Positions 43,391-54,139 of a stretch of 64,000 bases of DNA are shown here, piece after piece. The position numbers and the translations under genes were made by a program. The stretch comes from Forficula auricularia (Eukaryota; Arthropoda; Insecta; Dermaptera; Forficulidae). The notes under the pieces were generated by a model. The model was not told the DNA's origin. It did no database searches and was given only the letters and a program-made list of their open reading frames with translations. The DNA is taken from positions 72,849,764 to 72,913,763 of the forward strand of contig JALMQS010000099.1 in assembly GCA_024734495.1 (NCBI GenBank). Direction: 5' to 3'. Position 1 is the stretch's first letter. Each line of letters opens with the position of its first letter.

Positions 43391-43520
43391 ATCTAATATT
43401 TAACTTATGAGGAGAATTTTCTAGGTTAAGTTTCACAAAAGAAAATTCTCCTCATAAGTTATTTATAATGTTTCACCTAGAACCGACACCTAAATCCTTA
43501 AAAATTATTAATCTAATATT
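43391..43520. repeat. PLE-type terminal hairpin, partner of 63460-63575
   Basis: CTTATGAGGAGAATTTTCTA pairs with AGAAAATTCTCCTCATAAG (43405-43460). GTTTCACCTAGAACCGACAC then CTAAATCCTTAAAAATTAT follows, the complement of the text at 63450-63490. Confidence 0.7.
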
Positions 43521-44330
43521 TGTTTATTTGTTTGTTTTTTACTTATTTAACAATTAACTTAAAAAAAAAAATAAAAAATAAAAAAATAAAAAATTTTGGC
43601 TACATCTATATTCATATTAAAAAATACAAATCTTTAAAAAAATAAAGATAAGAGTAAATAAATATTTTATTTAATATGGATTTACTATGAGTTAAGGATA
43701 CTGGAGTTCCTTATTTCACATTAAAATTAAAAAATTAAAAGATATTTTTTTTTTTTTTAAAAAAACAACCAGAAACACGTTTTTATTCGAAACCAAACGT
43801 TCCTTTTAAGTGTTGCTTTCTAAATTTTAGAGGAAGCAACTTTTTTACTTTCACATTTATATTCTAAAGAATATAATGGGAGAGTATTGCGATGGCCAGT
43901 CTGGGTCCTGACTCTGAGAGTTTGTATCTCAGAGATGAAAGAAGATAATTTCATTTTGTAACTTCTAGGTGGAAGGAATATTGCCCTTAATAGTTGGGAA
44001 CCGGATTTAGGACATAAAACCGGAAATTGTGGTCCCCAGATGCCAAAAGGGGTCCAAAATCCATTGGTCAGTGCGTATGTACGTATGTACCCCCCCTCCT
44101 GCGTTTCGCAACCATAAGTCTCAGAGCTACGAAATTAGAAAATTAAGGTCGATATAAGCTAGAAGGAGTACAGCAAGATTTTGGTTGAAATCAGAAAATC
44201 GGAAGTGGTAGTATAAATTATATTATATTCTAATCTCCCAAGAGGAAACATGAAGAAAAAGACATTATATATTTTTTATAAATTTTCAATGTATAAATCT
44301 TAATTTGTAACTAATTTGAAATATTTGTGA
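43521..44330. other. Homopolymer-rich then higher-complexity sequence
   Basis: 43560-43600 and 43745-43760 are A/T runs. 43770-43850 is family-B PLE scrap (ACCAAACGTTCC). 43880-44230 is more complex, with GTACGTATGTACC and no ORF. Confidence 0.35.
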
Positions 44331-44373
44331 TAGACTGATGATGAAGGCAATGCCTTCGAAACTATAGTCTCTA
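44331..44373 (+). ncRNA. Hammerhead ribozyme motif
   Basis: TAGA (44331-44334) pairs with TCTA (44370-44373) as stem I. CTGATGA (44335-44341), extra T, perfect stem II GAAGGC-AAT-GCCTTC, GAAA (44358-44361), stem III CTATAG, GTC (44367-44369). Every catalytic position fits. Stem II differs from the other copies by compensated changes (GC-AAT-GC versus AC-CAA-GT). Confidence 0.85.
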
Positions 44374-44499
44374 AAAATAATTAAAAATTATTTTATTTAA
44401 AAAACAGAAGACTCTCTCATTTTATTTTTAACCTAAAATAAAAACAATTCTGTTACCATCGACAGTGAAATCTTTTATTCAATTAATATTTTATGTTTA

Positions 44500-44640
44500 A
44501 CAACATGATAATTAATAGTCTCAAAACGTGTATTAAACATGCAAATGTTTCGGGAGAAATTCTCCCTTTATCAAACGAAATTTGGAAAAATATTGCTTTA
44601 AAAAGAAATACAAATCAATTATAAACAAATAAATATTTTG
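44500..44640 (-). ncRNA. Variant hammerhead-like motif with U3/A8 (minus strand)
   Basis: Minus strand: TTGATAA (44574-44568), extra A, stem II GGGAG...CTCCC, GAAA, CA, TT (44545-44544). Flanks are family-B PLE sequence. Stem I is not convincing. Confidence 0.4.
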
Positions 44641-45113
44641 GAAATAATAAACAATGATAGAGATTGAGTTGGAAATGAGATTACTTTGGATAAAAATAAA
44701 AAATATATATATATAAATATTTATGAAAGATTATTTTTCTCTAAATATTAGAAAAACTGACTAGGTGGGTAGATTTTAATTTTTGTTATTTAAAATTTTT
44801 ATCATTTTTAATATTAATTTAAACTCAAAAAAATAAACAAGTAAAAATAATATATTATGGATATATCTATAATCTATATACATATATATATGATTATAGA
44901 TATATCCCTAATATATTATTTTTCTTGTTTATTTTCTTAGATTAAATTTTTCAATAATGCACAAACAATTAAACAAATTTTTCCGATGCCAAATCTTTGT
45001 TTTTTTTTTAACCCCTTGCAGTGCGGCAACCATATTGGTACTTCTGGGAAGGGCTAGTCTACCCACGGAAACGTAATTACTTACAAGCTCATTTAAAATG
45101 TATAAATATATAC
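44641..45113. other. AT-rich; TA palindromes
   Basis: 44840-44940 forms an AT palindrome (AAAATAATATATTATGGATA ... TAATATATTATTTTTC) related to 30140-30200. No gene. Confidence 0.35.
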
Positions 45114-46108
45114 CAGTAGAGTGCGGTCCATGGATGCTGTGGATGCGGCGCATCCCTAAAATTTCAAACATTTATAGTATTTTCATAAATAAATATATAA
45201 GATCGACTTCAAAATTTCAAAAGGAACTTTAAATTTTCAAATTATTATCCGTTATTTTAATTATTTCTAAGTATCTAAATTGGTTCTCGAAATGAAATAA
45301 AATTGTTGCATAGTTTCAAAGGGCAATTAAAATGAATTATTTTTCTGAAAAGGACGCTTATAGAAGATTTCAAGTCCCTGCCTCGTGTATATCTTCCAGT
45401 CCAAGCATGTCAAAGACTCGCTAAGAAACTATTAAAATAGAAATAATACAAAAAAAGGAATAAATAAAGATGATTCGGGAATCTCTGGAATAATCCATTT
45501 CTAAGGAAATCTCAATATATAAGATCGAAAATAACTGAGAGCGCTATAAACAAGTCATAGCTTGCAATAGAATCAAGAGAAATTGAAGATCCAGACCAGT
45601 TCAAACTATTAGAGATGAATTTCTTAATTTCTATTATTCTAGGAACGACCTTTTGACTTTAGCTAAAAAATATTAAATCGAAATCAATATCAGGATTTAG
45701 ATATTTATTATATGAAATAATTATTCAAATAATAGTTTTCGGATTCTATATCATACCATCCCAGTCCCTACATTTACCATTTGTTAGTTGTAAAAAGCAT
45801 TTACTTTGCGACATACAACCGGCCCTAAGTTCACCGACCTGCAGGTAATACGGCTTAACCGATTGACTTGAAATTTGAAACATATACTCCTGACCGGTCA
45901 AATAATCGGTATGATTCATAAAAAATGAACTTTTAGTGCCATTAGGAACTTTAGCAATTTTTTTTCTATTCTTATTCCAAGTTCTAATAAGAAAACTCTA
46001 ATTGAGATTTGGAAAAAAAAGGCAAGATTAAAATAAAATTTCAAAAAATTAAGGGTAGGTACTTTTTTGGACAGCATCCCCTGGTTGAACAGTCACCAAC
46101 CACCACTG
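45114..46108. mobile_element. Possible hAT-like element, ~1 kb, non-coding
   Basis: CAGTAGAGTGCGGT with GGATGCTGTGGATGCGG at the left and CAACCACCACTG at the right resemble the smaller element at 32786-33025. 45755-45827 inside it is a half-copy of the Harbinger MITE (CAGTCCCTACATTTACCA ... ACAACCGGCCCT). No target duplication is seen, so the boundaries are provisional. Confidence 0.4.
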
Positions 46109-46142
46109 GTAGAGACACAGGCACAAATGCTCTTTATTTATC

Positions 46143-46985
46143 TACGAGCTTTTCGTGCGTGCCTTCGGCACGCCCTCGAAGCTCGGCCCTCCGGGCTGGT
46201 GCCCTGGCGGGCGGCGTCTCGGTCCAAAAATTTTATTCCTCTTAAAAAACCACACTCCAAATGTATACCTGTAAACTCCCGAAAATACATAGTCTCTTAA
46301 AAGTTTCGCCTCATTTTCGTCCTGACACAGCTACAGAAATGAGGCTCTAGATATGAATCTGGAAGTATTTTTTTTCTATAACCTACAGCATTGTGATATT
46401 TTTTGTGTGGAAATAAATTTATTTAAATAAGTGGTATCGTGTGAGAAGGAGAATTATATTATATCATTTTTTTAAAATTTGGGATCGATAATCGATATAA
46501 GGCTCCAAATATTTAAAAGAGATCAGGTGTTGTTTGTATGACAGGCTGCTCCATCCAGTATTGCAATGAGAAACTCATATGGGCATGCGTGTCTTAAGTC
46601 GTTTAATTTTGTAAAAATCAAAAAATAAGAATAACAAAATTTAGATTTTTAAAAAATTATAAAAAAGTGGCAAATTATTAAAAAATAAACAAACAATATA
46701 TAAATCAAATAAGATGTGATTGATTTCTTTTTCTGTGCGCAAAGAAAAGCGAATTGGATATTTAATTTTTGAGTGGTGAAGGGGGGGGGTAATAATTATC
46801 AATATATTTAATGTTTCTTAATTTAAAATCAATTGGAGTCTTTCATTTCGAAATTTGAGTCCAAATTACGATTATATTTCAAATTTGCCGCAAATATACC
46901 GATGGCGCTCTCTCTCGGCAGCATTACGTCAGCGTTGCGGCAAATTAATCTAGACAAATATATATAGTATATGAAATCTAAATAT
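46143..46985 (-). mobile_element. Helitron-like element with GC hairpin end, copy 3 (rearranged)
   Basis: 46145-46310 matches copy 1 at 8025-8185 (hairpin GCGTGCC-TTC-GGCACGC, CCTGGCGGGCGGCGTCTCGG). 46765-46985 matches its other half (GAGTGGTGAAGGGGGGGGGT, TTCAAATTTGCCGCA, CAAATTAATCTAGACAAATA). ~450 bp of unrelated sequence separates them, and the tRNA-like box is missing. ORFs of 77-78 codons through the GC block are not genes. Confidence 0.55.
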
Positions 46986-47700
46986 TTATCTCGAATTCCT
47001 AGAATGGGGCTAGAAACTTGAAATTATGCATAAAGTTTGTTATTTTACAATTTTGAAAGGAGGAAATTTAAAAAAATATTAAAAAATTTTAATCTAATAA
47101 ATTATTACCTAAAAGGTAAAAAAAAATAAAAACTATATTGCTAAAATCAAATTAATTATTAAAATACATATATCTAGAACGTTATTTAATCAAAGTGAAA
47201 ATGTGTCCCCCGTCAAATTTCTGATGAATTATTAATAGTCCGTGGCTAATTATCAAAGGAGTAGTTAGTAAATATGGCATGACATCTGTACTGCCTTTTC
47301 TAGAATCTATCGATGGCCTCAATCAATCGACAAACTAGATACTAATCATACCTCTTTGGTAAGAAATTAAAAAAAAAATTACAAGCTTACTTATACATAA
47401 TTACGATTTATTGCAATTTTGATTTATTTTTAGAAAGATATTCTTACCATAAATGGTGAAAAATAATAAATTAAACAATTTTTAATTTATTGGGGTCAAT
47501 TTTCTATTTAAATATCATACAATATATTATAACCAATAGAAATCATAAGATCAGATATTTTTAGTAGGGCGTTATTTGTCACAGATTCAAATTCAGTTAA
47601 ATGAGAAATTTTAGTAAAATTCAATTTATAAGCAACATTTGAAAGCGGGATAAGCATTCTAAAAAAATATATTTATTAGGTTATGTTAAGTAAACATAAA
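46986..47700. other. AT-rich, no gene
   Basis: Nothing recognised. Confidence 0.3.
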
Positions 47701-48370
47701 TTTTCTATGGATTGTTGACAAAGTTCGCCATTTTAATTTAACGTCATAAAGAAAATAAGCAAACTATTATAAGGAAAACTAAAGATTTAAAAAATTAAGT
47801 ATATATATTAAAATAATACTGGAGATAACTGACCAAAAAACAACCCAATTCATATATTAATTGCCCTTTTATTTAATGAAATAATTAAAAAAAGAATTCA
47901 TGAAAATAAAATGACAAGATTCGCCATTTTGATTTTACGTCATAAAATAAATAAAGAAACTATTATAAGGAAAACTAAAGATTTAAAAAATTAAGTATAT
48001 TATATTAAAATAATACTGGAGATAACTGACCAGAAAAAAAACCCAATTCATATATTAATTGCCCTTTTATTTAATGAAATAATTAAAAAAAGAATTCATG
48101 AAAATAAATGACAAGATTCGCCATTTTGATTTTACGTCATAAAATAAATAAAGAAACTATTATAAAGAAAACTAAAGATTTAAAATATTAAGCATATTTA
48201 TTAAAATAATACTGGAGTAAACTGACCAGAAAAAAAACAACACATGTCATATATTATTCGCCCTATTAATTAATGAAATAATTCAAAAAAGAATTCATAA
48301 AATTAGATGACAACCTACGCCATTTTGATTTTACGTCATAAAATAAATAAACAAACTATTTCTAACTAAT
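47701..48370. repeat. Tandem repeat, ~190-205-bp unit, 3.3 copies
   Basis: CGCCATTTTGATTTTACGTC (first copy with small changes) starts near 47726, 47932, 48119 and 48318. Each unit continues AAACTATTATAAGGAAAACT, AATAATACTGGAGATAACTG and AATTGCCCTTTTATTTAATG. Confidence 0.88.
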
Positions 48371-48626
48371 ACTAAAACATAAACAAATTCCAAAAAGAGA
48401 TGCAAAAGCAAAATGGGATACGATTTGGAGTGGAATGCCCCAGATAGGTATATATTTTTAATATATTTTAAAAAATCTTTCCATAACTTAGTGACTTAAT
48501 TTTTAAATTATTTTTAAATTGAAAGGTTTTTATAGTCACAAACTAATAAAAGACAATAATTTAATTTAATTATTATTGACGAATTAAAATTGACGAAATG
48601 TTTCATTTTTTCATATTTTAATACTA

Positions 48627-48666
48627 CTGAAGATGGTCAACCAGTGGTGACCGAAACTGTTTAGTG
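48627..48666 (+). ncRNA. Hammerhead-like motif with a non-cleavable triplet (GTG)
   Basis: CTGAAGA (48627-48633), extra T, stem II GGTCA/TGACC, GAAA, stem III ACT-GTTT-AGT, then G at the position (H17) where the rules require A, C or U. Architecture is otherwise intact. Located 15 bp upstream of the Helitron insertion. Confidence 0.5.
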
Positions 48667-48681
48667 AATTAATAAAATAAA

Positions 48682-49497
48682 TCTACTCTTATTAAACGAG
48701 CAAAAATTGCATATATATATATATATATATATATTTGTTTGTTTATATATTTGTATCATGGTTCTATTTTGAAAACGACTCTACCGATTTTGATGAAATT
48801 CACGGGTTAGGGGGTTTTCGGGGTGACAATTCGATCTGTCATGGTCTCACCTTCGACAAAATTGTTTTTGATGGGTTTTTTCGTAATAAAATTAATTATT
48901 CTCAGGTAGACAAATCCCATTCTTAGGGTTTTAGAAAAAGGTTCCCTTTTCCTTTTGTAACCAGGCAGACAATGGGTTGCCTTAATTCATTGTTCTAAAA
49001 GGCCTTGAAGAAGTATTGTGATTGTGGATTTCAACATATTTTGTTCAACCTAAACGTTAGTATTAATAAACGTTTTATAATTGTTTTTATAAAGAACTTT
49101 ATTTATTTAATAGAATAAAAAATAATCAAGAATTTATTTAAAAATATATTTCGCATAAGCAGGTCTCAATTTTGTGAAAAAACAACACATTTTGATAAGA
49201 TTTTATTTATTAATTGGATGAATAAAAATGAATCATATGGTTGAATCAAAACAGGTGCAGGAGGTGGGGTGCAGTGGTGGGTGATTCGGGGGTAGGGTCG
49301 AGGGGGTGGAGGTGGGGGGGGGGTACAGTGGGCGAATATTATATATTTTTGTATTTTTTTTAATTTGAAAGCTGGCTCTCAAATAAAAATCGACATTTTT
49401 ATCAGAATTTCAAATGAATTTAAAAATAATATTAAAATAAAAGCTTTTAACTGAAGGAAGAAGTTACCGAGCATCGCTCGGTGCCTCCAGGTACTAA
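48682..49497 (+). mobile_element. Non-autonomous Helitron, ~820 bp (copy 2)
   Basis: A|TCTACTCTTATTAAACGAGC at the 5' end. Hairpin ACCGAGC-ATC-GCTCGGT (49466-49482) and CTAA|T at 49494-49498 at the 3' end. Highly similar to copy 1, including the G-rich block at 49250-49325. The 63-codon ORF near the 5' end (48735-48926) is partly shared with copy 1 but lacks any domain. Confidence 0.87.
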
Positions 49498-49600
49498 TAA
49501 TAATAATAATAATTAAATAAAATTATTGTCTTTTATTAGTTAGTGACTATAAAAATCTTTCAATTTAAAAATAATTAAAAAAAATTATATTAATTGTATA

Positions 49601-50690
49601 ATTTTAAAAAATTCAGGGAAGGGGTCTATTGAATGAAACATAATAAGTATATAATATTATTTTTCAACGAAAAATGTAAAATTTATTTATTTACTTTGGT
49701 GCTTTTCCAATATTTGTGTTAATTTGATAATTCCTCTGAACATTTCAAATGAAAGAAAAGAGTGTAAGTTTACCTCTCTGACGTAACAGCATTGATTCAA
49801 ATTCAAAAAAATAAATTATTTTACGCTTTTATAGGCAAATTTAAACTCTTTTTTGTTTTACTTTTTTTAAAGATTTTTTCAATTTTTTATAAATAAAAGC
49901 TTGCGAAATTTTAAGAAATTATTTTGTTTCAAATATTCATTTGCGAGATTTTACGGTTTAGTTATATCTATTATTGATGAAATAAACGTAATAATAAACT
50001 CCTTTAAAGTCCCATTAAAGCGATATGTTAAAATACTATTTAAATTCGTTCGGTTGGAGAATTAAAATTATATATTTGTCATTCATGTTAATCATCAGCG
50101 AATTGAACGTGCTTTTACTAAAAGTTAAATATTATGATAAATAATACCTAATAAAATAAATAAATAAGGTTAATTATTTATTTATCAGTATTTTAAAACA
50201 ACACATTGCAGATAATAATTTATGAAAAAAGGGAGGTGTTTAACCCGGAATTAAAGGTAATTGATCAGAAAGTAGAGTTTTTCCGGCTGAATGATGGTGA
50301 GAATTTCTTAACACCTCTTTTACTGATCGATTAACTACTGTAATTTTCAAGTAAAATTTCGTTCACGATTTTTTTTTAAAGACAATTATAGGTATTAGAA
50401 AAAGAAACAAGGTGACCTATAAGAAAAAGTTTAAAATATATAGATATCGTTGAAATAAAAATTAATTCTATATTATTAAGAATAATTAAAATATCACTTG
50501 AGAGAGAGAAAGTGTCAGTGGGTTTGAATTCTATTTACGAAATTCGGGTTAAAAAAATAATCAAATAAATTTTTTTTATATAAAGAATTAAATTCTTTAT
50601 AAAATTGTTAAATTTAAGTTATTTTGTGAGGCTAAGAGCTCAATCCTCATTCAGATATGTGAATAAATGTGTGCGAATAATATTAAGAAC
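49601..50690. other. AT-rich, no gene
   Basis: Nothing recognised apart from poly-T tracts. Confidence 0.3.
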
Positions 50691-50692
50691 CT

Positions 50693-50785
50693 TGGTAGGA
50701 GAGTGGCTTAATTTGTTGCCCTACAGTGGTTAGTTCCAATTTAGACCAGCAGATAGCGTATCGGAATTCTCGGTTTCCCAATATT
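50693..50785. repeat. Single unit of the 6.4-kb tandem repeat
   Basis: ACAGTGGTTAGTTCCAATTT, AGACCAGCAGATAG and GTATCGGAATTCTCGGTTTC match the units at 6400-6960. The ORFs of 61-72 codons overlapping it are chance. Confidence 0.75.
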
Positions 50786-51670
50786 ATTCCTTCAGGGTAT
50801 GAAACAAGCCGATCAAATGAGTTTCGCCTGAAATCCTTGTCTGTTTCAGATCCGCTTATAATCAGGGCCGGATTTAAGCATAGGCTATGGGTCCGCACCA
50901 CAAAATTCTAAATACTCATACGGTATAAGTATGTAGATAGTACGTAAATTTTCTATAATTTAATAATATACTTTAAACGTTTATTTATAAGTTTTTAATT
51001 GCCGTAGAGTTATAATAGTTTAGCTATTTTATAATTTTCAGTAGTGGCCTCCTCCCTCATAAAATCCCATTTTGCAGTCAAAATATCAAAATGTTCTATA
51101 GCAATAATTTTTAGTTAAAAGACATCTTATCAAAATACGAGATTTCATTAGAATATCTCCAACCGTTTTTATGCCAATTGGGAATGAAATTTCAATTTTT
51201 TGACCCCCCTACCTCCATTTTGGGTGGCAACTTTTTGCATTTTTAGTCTTCTAGGGACCTACAGATTATGTATGGAAATGTTGATTGAGTTTGGTTCAAA
51301 GCGAGAGAATTTTCATTTTTTTTGACCCCCCCCCACCTCTTTTTGTGGGTGCGTGGGGGGAGGGGGGGGATTTCTTTAAACAAAAGTTATCAGAAATCAT
51401 ATCTTCTACAACTTTGCTTATAACAGAATTTGCCGTAGAGTTAATAGTATAGGAGTTAATTTACATTATTGAGCATAAGAATTGAAGTTTTACGTTATTT
51501 TGTGATGAATCAAATAATCAGATCTTACCAAATTATATATGGGACCAACCTTAAGGTACCCCCTTTCCAATAAAAAAAAATCATCGAAATCGGCCCACAT
51601 GGTAAAAAGTTCTCGGGGAACATACATAAAAAAAATCGAATTGAAACCTCCTTCTTTTTTTGAAGTCGGT
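50786..51670. other. Non-coding; C-run repeat unit and insect repeat terminus
   Basis: 51190-51400 is one or two diverged units of the 61.3-kb family (TTTTTGCATTTTTAGTCTTC, GTTGATTGAGTTTGG, C-run). 51540-51670 is the opposite terminus of the AACCGACTTC repeat (CATCGAAATCGGCCCACATG, GGTAAAAAGTTCTCGGGGAA). Confidence 0.5.
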
Positions 51671-51911
51671 TAAAAATGATCTTTTATTTATATTTATTTA
51701 TTAATCAAGGTATTTTCATCTTCAAAATAATATGTAGCATACAGTCTATTTTTCAAAATATTTAGACGTTTATTGTTGCCTTATTATTCTTTCATCAAGC
51801 AACTTATTTTCTCAAAGAGAAACAAAGAGGTTGTCCTCTGCTTGATGCAAATAAATATATACACATATGTATCGAGATGAGATATCTGTATATATATATT
51901 TAAAAGAAAAA

Positions 51912-52405
51912 GAAAATCCTAAGATAGTTCTCCCATATTATGGACAAATTTAGGAAAAATTAAAACAAAAAATGAAAAAATTAGGGTTCAACACAGTATT
52001 CAAAACTCCAATTACTCTAGGAAAAGATTTAGGTTCAAATAAAAAAGATAAATTACCAAATATAGAAAAAGAAGGGGTTTATAGTTTGAAATGCAAAGAT
52101 TGCGAAGCGATCTACGTAGTGAAAAGAGAGAGGAATCTGAAAATTCGATTAAATGAACATATTAGGGATTTTAAAAATAAAAAGAATGAAAACTCTTTTG
52201 CGGAACATTTAAATTCAAACAATCACTCTTTCCCAGAAGGTAAAGGATTAGATTAATAAAAGGAGAAAGAACCCCAAAATTAATTAGCGCAATTGAATCG
52301 TTAGAAATTTTGAAATCATTCAATAAAAATTCAAAACTTTGTTTGAACAGCCAAATTGAATTATCAAATAGCAATTTGCTTAAGATGTTTGCTAACAAAA
52401 GATAA
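51912..52405 (+). pseudogene. Penelope-like ORF, GIY-YIG endonuclease end, broken
   Basis: Frame from 51912: ENPKIVLPYYGQI, a stop (51951-51953), then EKLKQKMKKLGFNTVFKTPI, the linker usual between RT and endonuclease. Next comes GVYSLKCKDCEAIYVVKRER then NLKIRLNEHI, a GIY-YIG nuclease start. The G-x-Y part is intact, the YIG is degraded to YVV, the KCKDC cysteines typical of PLEs are kept, and R and NEH follow in place. ENSFAEHLNSNNHSF ends the first frame (stop by 52256). After a frameshift, TPKLISAIESLEILKSFN and NSQIELSNSNLLKMFANKR lead to the stop at 52403-52405. In intact elements this domain nicks target DNA. The reverse transcriptase itself is absent. Confidence 0.93.
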
Positions 52406-52614
52406 AAGAAAAAAGAAAAACAACCCCCTCCCCTTCCAGTGTCAGCCTATCTCTTTGTAAAACAAGGAGAAAGGGAAACATATAGTTATATTTGAATGTG
52501 AACCAAAAGAATGTCTTTAGTTCTAAGCTGACCACCAGTGAAGAAGGAACATCAAATTTTCAATATCCATACGATATTGACTCCATGAAAAACAACATTT
52601 ATAATTAAAAAAGA

Positions 52615-52649
52615 CTGATGATGAAGACCAAGTCTTCGAAACTATAGTC
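52615..52649 (+). ncRNA. Hammerhead ribozyme motif of the Penelope-like element
   Basis: CTGATGA (52615-52621), extra T, perfect stem II GAAGAC-CAA-GTCTTC, GAAA, palindromic stem III CTATAG, GTC (52647-52649). Inner stem I pair GA/TC and an outer helix TATAATT (52600-52606) with AATTATA (52671-52677) across an A-rich internal loop. It lies 210 bp after the ORF stop, which ties the ribozyme to the PLE. Confidence 0.88.
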
Positions 52650-52820
52650 TCAAACAAATAAATTATATATATATACAGATATATCATCTCGATATATATG
52701 TGTGTAAGTTTATTTGAATCAAGCAGAGGACAACATCTTTGTTTCTCTTTGTGAATCAACAACTCTGCTACTTTCGGCAAAACAAAAACTTTTAAATTAA
52801 ACTTATTTTCTAATTTTTCA

Positions 52821-52851
52821 CTGATAAAGGGTGAATTTCTTTCGAAACGTA
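52821..52851 (+). ncRNA. Variant hammerhead-like motif (C3/A8)
   Basis: CTGATAA, extra A, a weak stem II (GGGTGAATTTCTTTC), GAAACGTA. Keeps C3 but has A8, so the core pair is mismatched. Probably decayed. Confidence 0.35.
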
Positions 52852-52879
52852 TGTAGATATTTTTGCTAAACATTTTATG

Positions 52880-53630
52880 ATTGTTTTTTTTCCTAAAAAA
52901 CTATTCATTTTATAAATATTATATATATATAGGTATATGTTCCCAACCTTACAATTAACCTTGAATGATCCAAAAAACCCTAAGGCATTTTCCTTTTATA
53001 TTTTTTTAATTTTTAATGGATGAGGTTATTGCAGACCCTCTCTCACCTGACTGACTTCTTTTCCACTGAAGCCCCCCTTTTTTTTAATGACAGGTGTCCG
53101 CCCCATCAAATGATTGATAATTAAATGGAATATTGTGTCAAACAAACACATCTATTTTTTTATGTAGGTATCTTTCAAACTACTATATAATAATAAAAAG
53201 ACAAGAATTTTTAGATAGAAATTATAAGACGAAAGATTTTTTTTTAATTGTGGAAAATTCACTCTCAAGATTTAATTTTTAAAACGTCTATTAAGCGTTT
53301 TATTCATTCATGATTAAATCATTACAAAAAAAAAGATAATACTTTATTTTCAATTAAGTATAATTATATAGAACACTTTAGAAAAAAAAATTATATAATA
53401 CGAACAAGCGATTAAAAATACAAAAATGTCAAAAAAAAAACATGATTTCGTTAAAGATTATAATAAGAGAATGAACAGTAATAGTGTGTGGGTGAATATC
53501 ATTTTTAATTCAATAAAAATAATCCGGCCAAGTGCGAGTCCTGCACAGAGTTAAGCCACTTCTGAAAACTGACAGGTACAAAAATCCTTTGAGGTCATTT
53601 CATATCGTATTCTTAAATAAAATATACTTG
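52880..53630. other. AT-rich; insect repeat scrap
   Basis: 53520-53545 reads ATAATCCGGCCAAGTGCGAG then TCC, the start of a common insect dispersed repeat; a reverse-oriented relative lies at 62164-62190. No gene. Confidence 0.4.
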
Positions 53631-53633
53631 AAG

Positions 53634-53880
53634 GAGACAATAAAAGAGTGTGTCTTCTGCTGGAATTATAAATTTTATTTATTTATAACGAGACTATAGT
53701 TTCGAGGGCTTTGCCCTCTTCTGCTGGAATTATAAATTTTATTTATTTATAACGAGACTATAGTTTCGAGGGCTTTGCCCTCTTCATCAGTCTATTACAA
53801 TGTATTCACAGGAATTAATTTATGAATGAAAATTTATAATTCCAGCAGAAGACACACTCTTTTATTGTCTCCTTCAATAT
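53634..53880. repeat. PLE terminal repeats, inverted, with a 64-bp tandem duplication
   Basis: GGAGACAATAAAAGAGTGTG, TCTTCTGCTGGAATTATAAA (53634-53675) is mirrored at 53838-53880. Inside, 53653-53716 is duplicated in tandem as 53717-53780, sharing TCTTC at the junctions. Confidence 0.88.
53756..53790 (-). ncRNA. Hammerhead ribozyme motif (minus strand)
   Basis: Minus strand: CTGATGA (53790-53784), extra A, perfect stem II GAGGGC-AAA-GCCCTC, GAAA, stem III CTATAG, GTC (53758-53756), inner stem I GA/TC. The tandem duplicate at 53692-53720 keeps the stem II-GAAA-CTATAGTC half but lacks CTGATGA. Confidence 0.82.
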
Positions 53881-53934
53881 ATAAAAATTCTGCTACTCTC
53901 GGCAAAAACTTTCAATTTAATATAAAATATACTT

Positions 53935-54139
53935 AATATCTATACTTATTATAATCGGCTTGGGTGACGATTGTCCGATTCCCTTCCTTACCAAAAATTT
54001 TTTTAAAAAACATTCAACTGGTTTCTAATTAAAATCTTATAAAAAAAACTTTTAATTAAAACTCGCAAATTGTTTTTTAATTAATTAAACAATTTAAATT
54101 CGAACACATTGGTTTGATTTTAATTTCATCATTATAATA
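53935..54139. repeat. AT dispersed repeat unit and AT-rich filler
   Basis: ATACTTATTATAATCGGCTT then GGGTGACGAT matches the GC-core units of the array at 32.1-32.8 kb. Confidence 0.5.

Larger units (their letters stand above)
48485..49600. repeat. PLE-type inverted repeat split by a Helitron
   Basis: 48500-48590 (TTGAAAGGTTTTTATAGTCA, CAAACTAATAAAAGACAATA) is mirrored by 49500-49590 (TATTGTCTTTTATTAGTT-type text then GTGACTATAAAAATCTTTCA). The Helitron at 48682-49497 lies between the arms, so it inserted into a pre-existing inverted repeat or hairpin. Confidence 0.8.
51806..52760 (+). mobile_element. Penelope-like element, 5'-truncated, flanked by inverted terminal-repeat pieces
   Basis: The left piece (AAAGAGAAACAAAGAGGTTG, TCCTCTGCTTGATGCAAATA, ~51812-51900) and right piece (~52660-52760, TTGAATCAAGCAGAGGACAA, CATCTTTGTTTCTCTTTGTG) are inverted. 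Between them lie the broken ORF (51912-52405), a ~200-bp untranslated stretch and the hammerhead ribozyme. This order (endonuclease end of ORF, UTR, ribozyme, terminal repeat) is what is known for PLEs that encode hammerheads. Confidence 0.88.

Noticed and set aside
46009..46300. ORFs of 77-78 codons through the GC block
   Set aside because: The block is the terminal GC hairpin region of a Helitron-like repeat, with the same text at 8.04 and 26.5 kb in other frames.
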